Shown here in pieces: positions 1 to 6,030 of a stretch of 16,989 nt of DNA. The position numbers and the translations under genes are program-made. Numbering within the stretch: the first letter of the stretch is position 1; each line of letters opens with the position of its first letter. This DNA comes from Parcubacteria group bacterium GW2011_GWA2_47_8b. Lineage in GTDB: Bacteria > Patescibacteriota > Minisyncoccia > UBA6257 > WO2-44-18. The DNA lies in NCBI GenBank assembly GCA_001003205.1, contig LCOU01000009.1, positions 1 through 16,989 of the forward strand. Direction: 5' to 3'. A model generated the notes under the pieces. The model was not told the origin of the DNA. It searched no databases and saw only the letters and a list, made by a program, of their open reading frames with translations.

Positions 1-1
1 G

Positions 2-220
2 GGGACGGACCCCCGCCTCTTCCACGGCCACACCTACGCCGACGCCGCCCGCATCGCGGACGAACTGACGGCCGAAGTGGAGAAGGTCAAGACGGACGAG
101 GAGAAGCGGAAGGCCAAGATCGCCAAGCTGGGCCAGAACGTGAACAGCATGAGCGAAGTCAACCGCAGCGCGAAGCTCGGCTACGGAGGCCGCCGCCGCG
201 ACGAAGGTTACCGCCGCTAA
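2..220 (+). CDS. C-terminal fragment of an unrecognised protein (partial, runs off the left edge)
   Basis: An open frame enters from the left edge and ends at TAA 218-220, giving 72 visible residues and no visible start. The fragment begins GTDPRLFHGHTYADAARIAD, continues with a Lys/Glu-rich stretch (residues about 22-42) that is probably helical, and ends in an Arg/Gly-rich basic tail (GYGGRRRDEGYRR). I do not recognise the family. The reading frame is supported by its strong GC bias at third positions and by the perfect terminator that follows the stop. Base composition is very high in G+C (46 of the first 60 bases), unlike everything after position 1140. The basic tail could bind nucleic acid, but that is only a guess. 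Confidence 0.6.
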   Translation, partial: GTDPRLFHGHTYADAARIADELTAEVEKVKTDEEKRKAKIAKLGQNVNSMSEVNRSAKLGYGGRRRDEGYRR

Positions 221-227
221 CCCAGAA

Positions 228-271
228 CCCCAGAGAGAAGACGCAATGTCTTCTCTCTGGGGCCTCTTTTT
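228..271 (+). terminator. Strong Rho-independent terminator
   Basis: A perfect 15-bp stem (CCCCAGAGAGAAGAC at 228-242 with its reverse complement at 248-262) encloses a 5-base loop, GCAAT. It is followed by CCTCTTTTT. It lies 8 bases after the stop of the preceding partial gene and must end that transcript. Confidence 0.92.
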
Positions 272-356
272 AAAAAAGAATTTATCATTGGCCGCTAGTG
301 GCAAAAGCTAATAGCCAGTGACAAGTTCTTTTACAAAACAAGTCTCGCTTTTCCCA

Positions 357-367
357 AAGGAGGAAGC
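357..367 (+). promoter_or_regulatory. Strong Shine-Dalgarno for the translin-like gene
   Basis: AAAGGAGG lies about 6 bases before ATG 368 and fixes that start codon. It is notable because nearly every other gene in the window lacks a recognisable Shine-Dalgarno sequence. Confidence 0.85.
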
Positions 368-1105
368 ATGAGCAGAGACAAGGTGCTGGAGGATTTGGAG
401 AAGGAAGTTGCGGAGGCATTGACCGCCGCGTCAGAGGATTTCCCGAGGATTTTTGAGGACCAGCGGAGGGCCTACGGCAAGCAGTGCCTTGGCAAGCTGC
501 GTCTGGTGACGCGCTCGTCGCACAGGGTTTTCCGCTACCTCGGCAAAGGAGATGTAGTTGAAGCCCAGGAAGAGTTTGCCTACTGCCAGAGGTATTACGG
601 AGAACTCATCGCCAGTCTGGAGGCCCTGCCGCAACTGATTGCGGCGGAAATCGCCAACGACGCCGGACAGGAATTGACCGAGGCGGCCATGGGAATCGTG
701 TTTTATCCGGTTCTCGTCGGCGAGAAGGAGTTGAGTGAGGTCGCCCTGCCGAGCTGCAAGGATCTCAACACGACGCCGCAGGCGTGGCTTGCGGGCGTGG
801 CCGACTTCTCCAGCGAGATTTCCAAGCTCGCGGAGCAGATCCGGGCCCGCTTGGTTCGCCGAGGATTGGCGAAGATCAGCGAACGCTCGCTCGGCGACCG
901 ACTGCTCGCCATCACCGACGGCATTCAGAAGTACTTTGACCGGTACGACGAGTCGTACCCGAAGATTCTGAACGCCAGCAACCGGCGCTTCCAGGGCTAT
1001 CACGCCAAGGAGCGGCTGGTGGGCGGGTCGGCGGCTTGGGCCGCCAAGATGCTCAACGACATCAACGATGACGAGTCGCTTTACAACAAGGAAAACGAGG
1101 AGTAA
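368..1105 (+). CDS. Translin-family-like protein
   Basis: A 245-residue, predicted all-helical protein. The order of motifs fits the translin fold, a family of octamer-forming nucleic-acid-binding proteins with a TRAX ribonuclease branch in eukaryotes and relatives in archaea and some bacteria. An N-terminal helical region with many basic residues (about 28-60, RRAYGKQCLGKLRLVTRSSH) is followed by GQELTEAAMG (about 99-108), which resembles the EYVEA helix. AWLAGVADFSSEISKLA (about 138-154) resembles the LxGxxDxxGELxR segment. The C-terminal LLAITDGIQKYFDRYDESYP (about 178-197) and a basic helix resemble the family's last helices. The identification is from memory of the family pattern, not a search. 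The gene is monocistronic, with its own Shine-Dalgarno and terminator. It is richer in G+C (38 of 60 bases in 481-540) and prefers AAG for lysine, unlike the genes downstream. Confidence 0.6.
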   Translation: MSRDKVLEDLEKEVAEALTAASEDFPRIFEDQRRAYGKQCLGKLRLVTRSSHRVFRYLGKGDVVEAQEEFAYCQRYYGELIASLEALPQLIAAEIANDAGQELTEAAMGIVFYPVLVGEKELSEVALPSCKDLNTTPQAWLAGVADFSSEISKLAEQIRARLVRRGLAKISERSLGDRLLAITDGIQKYFDRYDESYPKILNASNRRFQGYHAKERLVGGSAAWAAKMLNDINDDESLYNKENEE

Positions 1106-1109
1106 AACA

Positions 1110-1139
1110 AAATCCCCCGGTGTACATCGGGGGATTTTT
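1110..1139. terminator. Bidirectional Rho-independent terminator
   Basis: The arm AAATCCCCCG (1110-1119) pairs with CGGGGGATTT (1128-1137) around an 8-base loop. The plus strand continues in T (1135-1139). The minus strand reads GGGGGATTTTGTTTTAC. It can therefore stop both the translin-like gene and the convergent LysM/M23 gene. Confidence 0.88.
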
Positions 1140-1144
1140 AATTT

Positions 1145-1163
1145 AACGACATCGCAAGTCGTT
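1145..1163. other. Small hairpin just past the M23 stop
   Basis: AACGAC (1145-1150) and GTCGTT (1158-1163) form a 6-bp stem with a 7-base loop immediately downstream of the minus-strand stop at 1167. No good T-tract follows in the minus direction, so it may only assist the stronger terminator at 1110-1139. Confidence 0.35.
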
Positions 1164-1166
1164 ATT

Positions 1167-2219
1167 TTACTTGGCGAACGGGTTCCTAGCTCCGTGTACC
1201 TCAAAGTGCAAATGGCATCCGGTTGGACCGTCGGTTTTTCCGGTATTGCCTATGTAAGCAATCAAGTCGCCCTGCAAAACGTAATCGCCGACAGAAACCA
1301 AATTTTTCTGGCTGTGGGTATAGCGAGTAGTTACTCCGTTGGGATGCTCAATGTCAATCATACGACCGTAGCCCTCGTTCCAGCCGTAAGAATCGGAACG
1401 AGTCACCAGCCCTTCCGCCGCCGCATAAATCGGGGTGCCGCAAGCATTCGCGATGTCCACCGCATTATAATTGTGTAAGCGGCCCCAGTTCCAGCCGGTA
1501 GTCGGCATAATAAAGTAACCCGGCAGGCTGGGTAAATTATTTGCTAAAATGCTGATGAAGGTCTTTTTTGGTTTTGCTCCCGGGATAACAAGACTGGTGC
1601 CCGTCCGCAAATGGCTTGGAGAAATCCCCCGATTGTATTGAAGAATTTTTTCCGGCGCCACTCCGTACAATTCGGCCACAGATTCCAAGGAATCGCCCTC
1701 GTCAACTTGGTGCGCAACTCCGGAGACCGGCAAAATTACAATTTCCTGCCCGGGACGGATGCTATTGCCCAAACTTTTGTTCGCCCAGAAAATAGTGTTC
1801 AGAGAAATGCCGAAATTGGCGGCAATTTTAGAAAGCGTGTCGCCCGACTGCACTTTATAAACCAGCAAACCGTCGCGAGTCGGAAGAATGGTGCTTAGGG
1901 GATTGGAAGAATTCAAAACCGAATCCCCGTCCACTATAACGAATCCAGCTGTGTTTTCCTCCGCGCTGGCAACGTCAAAATCATCAATAAAAACTTGGTC
2001 GGAAAAAAGGGAGTCGGACTCAAATCCGACAACCCCGCCCAAATCAGCAGACAGATAAGGGCTCGCAAAAGCCTCCGACTGTTGATTATTGGAGCTCAAA
2101 ACCATTACATTAAACATAAGACCGCCCAGAACTAAAACAACCGGAGCAACGGTTGTTAATGACAAATTTTTCAATTTTTGAATCGTTTTCTTAATAACCC
2201 CAATATGCCACAAAACCAT
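1167..2219 (-). CDS. Exported LysM-LysM-M23 family peptidoglycan endopeptidase
   Basis: A 350-residue protein that probably cuts peptide cross-links in peptidoglycan outside the membrane. The N-terminus has a basic segment and a hydrophobic anchor (about 20-40). It is followed by an acidic, low-complexity spacer, two LysM glycan-binding repeats (about 120-164, YKVQSGDTLSKIA; and 169-213, HQVDEGDSLESVA) and an M23 domain (about 245-345). The zinc and catalytic residues are visible: H249 and D255 (HNYNAVD, a wider spacing than the common HxxxD), H302 in YTH, and H336/H338 in CHLHFE. The start is uncertain. ATG 2219 overlaps the ATG of the helicase gene on the other strand, and TTG at 2174 would give a more typical signal peptide (MKNLSLTTVAP). 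The open frame extends to 2405, but that part lies inside the helicase gene and is rejected. Confidence 0.9.
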   Translation of the reverse strand: MVLWHIGVIKKTIQKLKNLSLTTVAPVVLVLGGLMFNVMVLSSNNQQSEAFASPYLSADLGGVVGFESDSLFSDQVFIDDFDVASAEENTAGFVIVDGDSVLNSSNPLSTILPTRDGLLVYKVQSGDTLSKIAANFGISLNTIFWANKSLGNSIRPGQEIVILPVSGVAHQVDEGDSLESVAELYGVAPEKILQYNRGISPSHLRTGTSLVIPGAKPKKTFISILANNLPSLPGYFIMPTTGWNWGRLHNYNAVDIANACGTPIYAAAEGLVTRSDSYGWNEGYGRMIDIEHPNGVTTRYTHSQKNLVSVGDYVLQGDLIAYIGNTGKTDGPTGCHLHFEVHGARNPFAK

Positions 2220-4017
2220 GACTAATACAACGTCCGAAAATCTCAACCCGAGACAAAAAGAGGCCGTGGAATACGGCAACGGCCCGATTTTGATTGCCGC
2301 CGGAGCCGGATCGGGCAAAACCAAAACCTTAACCGCCCGCCTCGCCAATATCATTAAAACAGGGGCTACCCCAGAAAGCATTGTCGCAATCACATTCACT
2401 AACAAGGCAGCTAAGGAAATGAGGGAGCGGATTGAAAATTGTAAAATTCCTGCCTGCCGGCAGGCAGGGAAAATTGGAAATTTGTTCGTTGGGACCTTTC
2501 ATTCATTCGGCGCACGCATTTTAAAAAAGGAGGCGAAGCTGGCTGGACGCATGTCTTATTTCACTATCTTTGACAGCGACGATTCCTTAAGTTTGATCAA
2601 AAAAATAACCAAAGCGCTGGACATTTCGCGCGATCAATACAATCCAATGGCGCTTCAATCCAAAATATCCCAAATGAAAGACGAGTTTTTGGATCCGTCG
2701 GAGTTTGACCGAACGGCCGCCTTGGTTTTTAAAAAATATGAGGACGAGCTGGTTAAAAATAATGCTTTTGATTTTGACGACTTAATAGAAAAACCGGTTC
2801 GGATTTTTCAAAATCATCCGGAGGTTCTGGCGAAGTACCAAAAACAATTCCGTTATATTCTGGTTGACGAGTACCAAGACATAAACACCGCCCAATATAG
2901 GTTGATCAGACTCCTCGCGGAAAATCACCGGAATTTGAGCGTGGTAGGGGACGATCAGCAGGCGATTTACAGTTTTCGCGGAGCCGATTTTCGCAACTTC
3001 TTAAACTTCGCGCGGGATTGGCCGGATGCCAAAATAATCAAACTGGAACAAAACTACCGCTCCACCGGCACTATAATTTCCGCTGCTTCTCAACTGATAA
3101 GCAACAACAAACTGCAAACCCCAAAGACGCTCTGGACCGAAAATCCGGCGGGCAATTCTATCAAAGTCGTAAAAGCCCCCGACGCCGAAACGGAAGCGTC
3201 GTGGATTGCTTCCGAAATTGCCCGCCCGCCGGTGAGGCGGGAAAATTGTGCCGTCCTGTACCGCACCAACGCTCAATCGCGCGCCGTTGAACAAGCGCTG
3301 ATTTTCGCCAACTTGCCCTACAAAATTTTTGGAGGGCTTAAATTTTACGAAAGAAAAGAGATAAAGGACCTTATGTCAGGATTGCGTCTGGCCCATAACC
3401 CCAAGGACACGATAAGCGAGGAGAGAATAAAGAAAAATTTTAACAAAAAAATTGCCGCGGTTCTGATAGACGAACTGCCGCGTTTGGGCAAAAATCTCGG
3501 CGTTTTGGAATTGATAAACTTTTTTATCGTAAATGCCGATTATTTGGAGTATTTGGAAAAAAATTACAATAATTACCAGGAAAGAATAGAAAACGTTAAC
3601 GAATTGATTCATTTTGCCTCTGAATTCAAAACACTAGAGGAATTTTTGGAACGCGCGGCCCTGCTCCAATCCGCGGATAATCCCAAAAATTCGCCGCTGT
3701 TCGCTTACAACTCCCCGCCGGTCAATTTAATGAGCATCCACCTTTCTAAGGGCTTGGAATTTGACAGCGTTTTTCTTGTCGGCTGTAGCGAAGGACTGAT
3801 GCCCCATCAAATGTCTTACGGATCTCTGGACGAACTGGAAGAAGAACGCCGGCTGATGTACGTGGCGATGACCCGCGCTCGCCAAAAACTTTATCTTTCA
3901 TTTTCCGGCCTGCCGTCACGATTTCTTTACGAAGTTCCGCCGGAACTTACCGATTTTGAAGATTTGGATGGCGGCCGGCGCGAATTACCAAGCGAAGAAG
4001 AAACATATATTGAATAA
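2218..4017 (+). CDS. pcrA: UvrD/PcrA-type superfamily 1A DNA helicase (short form)
   Basis: A 599-residue ATP-dependent 3'-5' helicase for repair and replication restart. The motifs appear in order: Q-motif NLNPRQKEAV (9-18), Walker A GAGSGKT (29-35), motif Ia TFTNKAAKEM, Walker B VDEYQD (216-221), motif III GDDQQAIYSFRGAD, motif IV EQNYRST, motif V NLMSIHLSKGLEFD and motif VI RRLMYVAMTRAR. It is clearly shorter than the roughly 650-750 residues usual for PcrA/UvrD. The missing part lies after FYERKEIKDLMSGLRLAHNP, where the 2B domain motif normally seen (RIINxPxRGIG) is absent. Two GC-rich repeat insertions are translated in frame: residues 78-85 (IPACRQAG) and about 334-342 (IARPPVRRE). There is no Shine-Dalgarno sequence. 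The start codon shares bases with the divergent M23 gene. The symbol could equally be uvrD. Confidence 0.95.
   Translation: MTNTTSENLNPRQKEAVEYGNGPILIAAGAGSGKTKTLTARLANIIKTGATPESIVAITFTNKAAKEMRERIENCKIPACRQAGKIGNLFVGTFHSFGARILKKEAKLAGRMSYFTIFDSDDSLSLIKKITKALDISRDQYNPMALQSKISQMKDEFLDPSEFDRTAALVFKKYEDELVKNNAFDFDDLIEKPVRIFQNHPEVLAKYQKQFRYILVDEYQDINTAQYRLIRLLAENHRNLSVVGDDQQAIYSFRGADFRNFLNFARDWPDAKIIKLEQNYRSTGTIISAASQLISNNKLQTPKTLWTENPAGNSIKVVKAPDAETEASWIASEIARPPVRRENCAVLYRTNAQSRAVEQALIFANLPYKIFGGLKFYERKEIKDLMSGLRLAHNPKDTISEERIKKNFNKKIAAVLIDELPRLGKNLGVLELINFFIVNADYLEYLEKNYNNYQERIENVNELIHFASEFKTLEEFLERAALLQSADNPKNSPLFAYNSPPVNLMSIHLSKGLEFDSVFLVGCSEGLMPHQMSYGSLDELEEERRLMYVAMTRARQKLYLSFSGLPSRFLYEVPPELTDFEDLDGGRRELPSEEETYIE
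2449..2468. repeat. 20-bp perfect GC-rich palindrome inserted in the helicase gene
   Basis: CCTGCCTGCCGGCAGGCAGG is its own reverse complement. It is translated in frame as PACRQAG within motif-Ia-proximal sequence where PcrA relatives have no such residues. Palindromes of this type recur in Parcubacteria genomes, from general knowledge. A related composite copy is in rnpA at 16665-16705. Confidence 0.85.
3221..3241. repeat. Second GC-rich palindromic repeat in the helicase gene
   Basis: CCCGCCCGCCGGTGAGGCGGG has CCCGCC/GGCGGG arms. It is a degenerate relative of the class CCCGCCNGCCGGCGGG(CGGG). It is translated as ARPPVRR just before AVLYRTNAQSR, replacing the usual linker before that conserved block. 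Confidence 0.6.
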
Positions 4018-4033
4018 AATGATGCAAAACTGC

Positions 4034-4039
4034 TAATAT
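4034..4039 (+). promoter_or_regulatory. Candidate -10 element for a leaderless GxxExxY transcript
   Basis: TAATAT directly precedes ATG 4040. A start 7 bases after the hexamer would coincide with the second in-frame ATG (4046). A weak -35 candidate, TTGAAT, lies 18 bases upstream, at the end of the helicase gene. Confidence 0.35.
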
Positions 4040-4438
4040 ATGCGAATGCCGCGAATAAATGACTTAATCCAAAAAGATTTATCCTACAAAATAGTTGGCT
4101 GCCTATTTAAAGCCCAAAATAATCTTGGTAGGTACGCAAGAGAATCTCAATATGCTGATATTTTGGAAAAGATTTTTTCGGAATCTGGCCTAAACTACGA
4201 AAGGGAGAAAAAAATATCAAAAACGGGAAGTGATACAAATAGAGCAGATTTTGTTATTGAGAATGCGGTTGTTGTTGAATTAAAATCCAAACCTTTCATA
4301 GAAAAAAATGATTATTACCAAACCAAGAGATATCTGGAGGCTGCAAATTTAAAATTGGGACTATTAGTAAATTTCCGGCAAAAATACTTGCAGCCGAAGC
4401 GAGTGTTAAATTCGCGGCATTCGCATAACTTAGCATAG
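4040..4438 (+). CDS. GxxExxY family protein (PD-(D/E)XK-like fold)
   Basis: A 132-residue member of the small GxxExxY family, whose fold is related to PD-(D/E)XK nucleases. The cellular role of the family is not established. The name motif is seen as GRYARESQY (about 30-38). The nuclease-like core is ADFVIENAVVVELKSK (about 69-84), with D70 and the ELK triad part. KRYLEAANLKLGLLVNF (about 95-111) matches the C-terminal half of the family. The likely family end is at KRVLN (about 123). The last nine residues (SRHSHNLA) come from short direct repeats in the DNA. ATG 4046 (MPRINDL) is an equally good start and fits the -10 element at 4034-4039. The gene sits between the helicase and rsmA, suggesting shared transcription or simple packing. 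Confidence 0.85.
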   Translation: MRMPRINDLIQKDLSYKIVGCLFKAQNNLGRYARESQYADILEKIFSESGLNYEREKKISKTGSDTNRADFVIENAVVVELKSKPFIEKNDYYQTKRYLEAANLKLGLLVNFRQKYLQPKRVLNSRHSHNLA

Positions 4439-4449
4439 TTAGCATTATG
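4409..4449 (+). repeat. Short direct micro-repeats between the GxxExxY gene and rsmA
   Basis: ATTCGCGGC is followed by ATTCGCATA (ATTCGC twice, 9 apart), and TTAGCATAG is followed by TTAGCATTA (TTAGCAT twice, 9 apart). These fill the last codons of the GxxExxY gene and the spacer, and run up to ATG 4447. Confidence 0.6.
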
Positions 4450-5232
4450 TCACGCAAATTAGGACAACATTTTTTAATAAACGATTCGGCGATAAAAAAA
4501 ATTATCGCCGCTTTGGATTTGCGCGAAAATGACACGATTGTGGAAATCGGCCCGGGCACCGGAGCATTAACCTTGCCCCTGGCAAGGCAATGTCAAATTT
4601 CAAATTTCAAATGCCAAATTATAGTTGTTGAAAAAGATAAGGTTCTGGCAAAAAATCTGGCAGGAAAATTGCCGCATGTCAGGGTTATTGCTAACGACAT
4701 TTTAAAAATTCTTCCAACGTTAGTCATTGATTTAAAATTAAAAATTAAAAATTTTAAATTAGTCGGCAATATTCCCTACTACATTACCGGGAAATTGCTG
4801 CGAATTTTGAGCGAATTGGCAAAAAAACCGGAACTTATTGTCATAACCATCCAAAAAGAAGTAGCGGAACGCCTAATGGTCCAGGCGCCGAAGATGAATC
4901 TACTCGCGGCGGCGGTGCAAATCTGGGCAAAACCGGAAATTATCGGCTGTCTCAAACCGGGCGACTTTGACCCCCCTCCGAAAGTGGACTCCACAATCGT
5001 AAAATTGACCCCAAAAGCGCCGATTCTGGATGACCGAAAATTGGCTGAATATTTTAAGCTAATTAAGCTCATTTTTAAACAGCCCAGAAAGACTCTTTTG
5101 AACAACTTATCCACAGGCCTTAAAGTAAGCAAAAACGAGGCGCTGGAAATACTAAAAAAGGCTGGCCTAAACGGCGATGAACGCCCCCAGAATTTGACCA
5201 TAAACACGATAATAAAGTTATTAACTTTTTAA
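4447..5232 (+). CDS. rsmA: 16S rRNA (adenine1518-N6/adenine1519-N6)-dimethyltransferase
   Basis: RsmA/KsgA transfers four methyl groups from S-adenosylmethionine to two adjacent adenines near the 3' end of 16S rRNA during small-subunit assembly. The 261 residues match the usual length. Visible motifs are KLGQHFL (4-10), the SAM-binding VEIGPGTGALT (about 32-42), ND (about 78) for motif III, the catalytic NIPYYIT (about 108-114) and FDPPPKVDST (about 174-183). Two stretches do not belong to the family pattern. CQISNFKCQI (about 49-58) lies right after the SAM loop, and DLKLKIKNFKL (about 95-105) comes just before NIPYY. Both are translations of AT-rich micro-repeats. No Shine-Dalgarno sequence is visible before ATG. 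Confidence 0.96.
   Translation: MSRKLGQHFLINDSAIKKIIAALDLRENDTIVEIGPGTGALTLPLARQCQISNFKCQIIVVEKDKVLAKNLAGKLPHVRVIANDILKILPTLVIDLKLKIKNFKLVGNIPYYITGKLLRILSELAKKPELIVITIQKEVAERLMVQAPKMNLLAAAVQIWAKPEIIGCLKPGDFDPPPKVDSTIVKLTPKAPILDDRKLAEYFKLIKLIFKQPRKTLLNNLSTGLKVSKNEALEILKKAGLNGDERPQNLTINTIIKLLTF
4589..4621 (+). repeat. AAATTTC micro-repeat insertion in rsmA
   Basis: Three tandem units of the type TCAAATT(T), followed by a degenerate one, are translated as CQISNFKCQI. They sit between the SAM-binding loop and the acidic strand IVVEKD, where RsmA normally has only a few residues. Confidence 0.7.
4731..4760 (+). repeat. TTAAAAA micro-repeat insertion in rsmA
   Basis: A pure A/T stretch of 30 bases with repeated TTAAAA(A) units is translated as LKLKIKNFKL, directly before the catalytic NIPYY motif. 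Confidence 0.65.
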
Positions 5233-5234
5233 GG

Positions 5235-5262
5235 TTGGGCGGCGGCCGTATTCAGTTATAAT
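5235..5262 (+). promoter_or_regulatory. Candidate promoter of the secretion-like operon
   Basis: A perfect -10 TATAAT at 5257-5262 with a weak -35 TTGGGC (5235-5240), 16 bases apart, lies in the only clear gap before the long plus-strand run. The predicted start is near 5269, giving a leader of about 18 bases. Confidence 0.55.
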
Positions 5263-5268
5263 AATATT

Positions 5269-5282
5269 GTACGTGCGCGTAC
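5269..5282. promoter_or_regulatory. Inverted repeat at the predicted operon start site
   Basis: GTACG (5269-5273) and CGTAC (5278-5282) flank TGCG. The repeat sits exactly where transcription from the 5257 TATAAT would begin, and 4 bases before ATG 5287. It could be an operator or a 5' hairpin that controls translation. Confidence 0.45.
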
Positions 5283-5286
5283 GCTT

Positions 5287-6030
5287 ATGACCGTAATTAA
5301 AAGAATGTTCGCGGGACTGCTGGTTTTGGGTTCGGCGGTTTTTGCGATTATGATTATTTTTCAAAATCCGTCCAAGCCCTCGTTGAAAAACAAGGTTTTT
5401 GAATACGAATCGCTTCCAACGCAGAGCCCCGTATCGGCAAACGATTACAATAAAACCTTCCAAGATATTTCTAAGGCCATCGCCACGGAGCTAGCAAAGG
5501 CAAACCCCCAAGGTCCTACTGTAATTGACGGCCAGGAAGGCGTGGCGACGGTTGAACCGGAAAAAGTGGCCGATATAATTTTGGCGCAGGGATTCCAAAG
5601 CGTGGATTTGAAAGATTTTGATCCGGACGTACTATTGAGCGATCTAAAAATAATTAAAACCGGGGACAAGCTTCTTGCGGAGAATTATTTGAAAAATTTT
5701 CGCGCCATTTTGGAAAAGAATTTCAGCGTAAGCGGCATTGATTTTCAAAATCCGAAGGCCGAGAACTGGCGCTCCCTCGCGAAGATTTATCAGAAAGCCA
5801 TTGATCAGTTTTATTCTCTGAATGTTCCGGAAAACTTGGCGACATTGCACCAGCGGCAAATAAAATTGATGACTATTCAAAAAAATATCTTTGAGAGTCT
5901 TGCCAACTACGAAAACGACCCGTTCAAGGCGTTTATTGCGGCATCGGCCCTGAAGGAAACGGAGAATCAGCTTCAAGCGTTAAGCAAAAATTTCACCGAT
6001 GTTGCACAAAAAAATGGCCTTTCTATCTAA
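5287..6030 (+). CDS. Unrecognised membrane-anchored protein, first gene of the secretion-like cluster
   Basis: A 247-residue protein with one N-terminal hydrophobic segment (about 6-25, MFAGLLVLGSAVFAIMIIF) preceded by lysine and arginine. It is therefore probably anchored with the rest outside the membrane. The remainder is mostly predicted helical, with a long amphipathic region from about 120 to 245 rich in Lys, Glu, Gln and Asn and with no cysteine. No known domain is recognised. The position at the head of the VirB6-PrgI-VirB4 operon and the 32-base overlap with the next frame suggest it works with that machine, perhaps as a periplasmic or surface scaffold. That is inference only. There is no Shine-Dalgarno sequence. 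The start is supported by the promoter immediately upstream. Confidence 0.85.
   Translation: MTVIKRMFAGLLVLGSAVFAIMIIFQNPSKPSLKNKVFEYESLPTQSPVSANDYNKTFQDISKAIATELAKANPQGPTVIDGQEGVATVEPEKVADIILAQGFQSVDLKDFDPDVLLSDLKIIKTGDKLLAENYLKNFRAILEKNFSVSGIDFQNPKAENWRSLAKIYQKAIDQFYSLNVPENLATLHQRQIKLMTIQKNIFESLANYENDPFKAFIAASALKETENQLQALSKNFTDVAQKNGLSI

Noticed and set aside
221..367. Possible non-coding RNA or att site between the first two genes
   Set aside because: Apart from the terminator only a weak GCCGCTAGTGGC-like inverted repeat is seen; no convincing structure or promoter.
431..1204. Long minus-strand open frame opposite the translin-like gene
   Set aside because: GC-rich antisense shadow without Shine-Dalgarno or recognisable motifs, and it runs across the strong terminator at 1110-1139.
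2220..2405. N-terminal extension of the M23 frame on the minus strand
   Set aside because: It lies antisense to the Walker A region of the helicase, shows no signal-peptide or family pattern, and a better start is at 2219 or 2174.
2449..2468. Palindrome as a transcription terminator or restriction-type site
   Set aside because: It is mid-gene, has no T-tract after it and recurs in rnpA as translated sequence, which fits a dispersed repeat.
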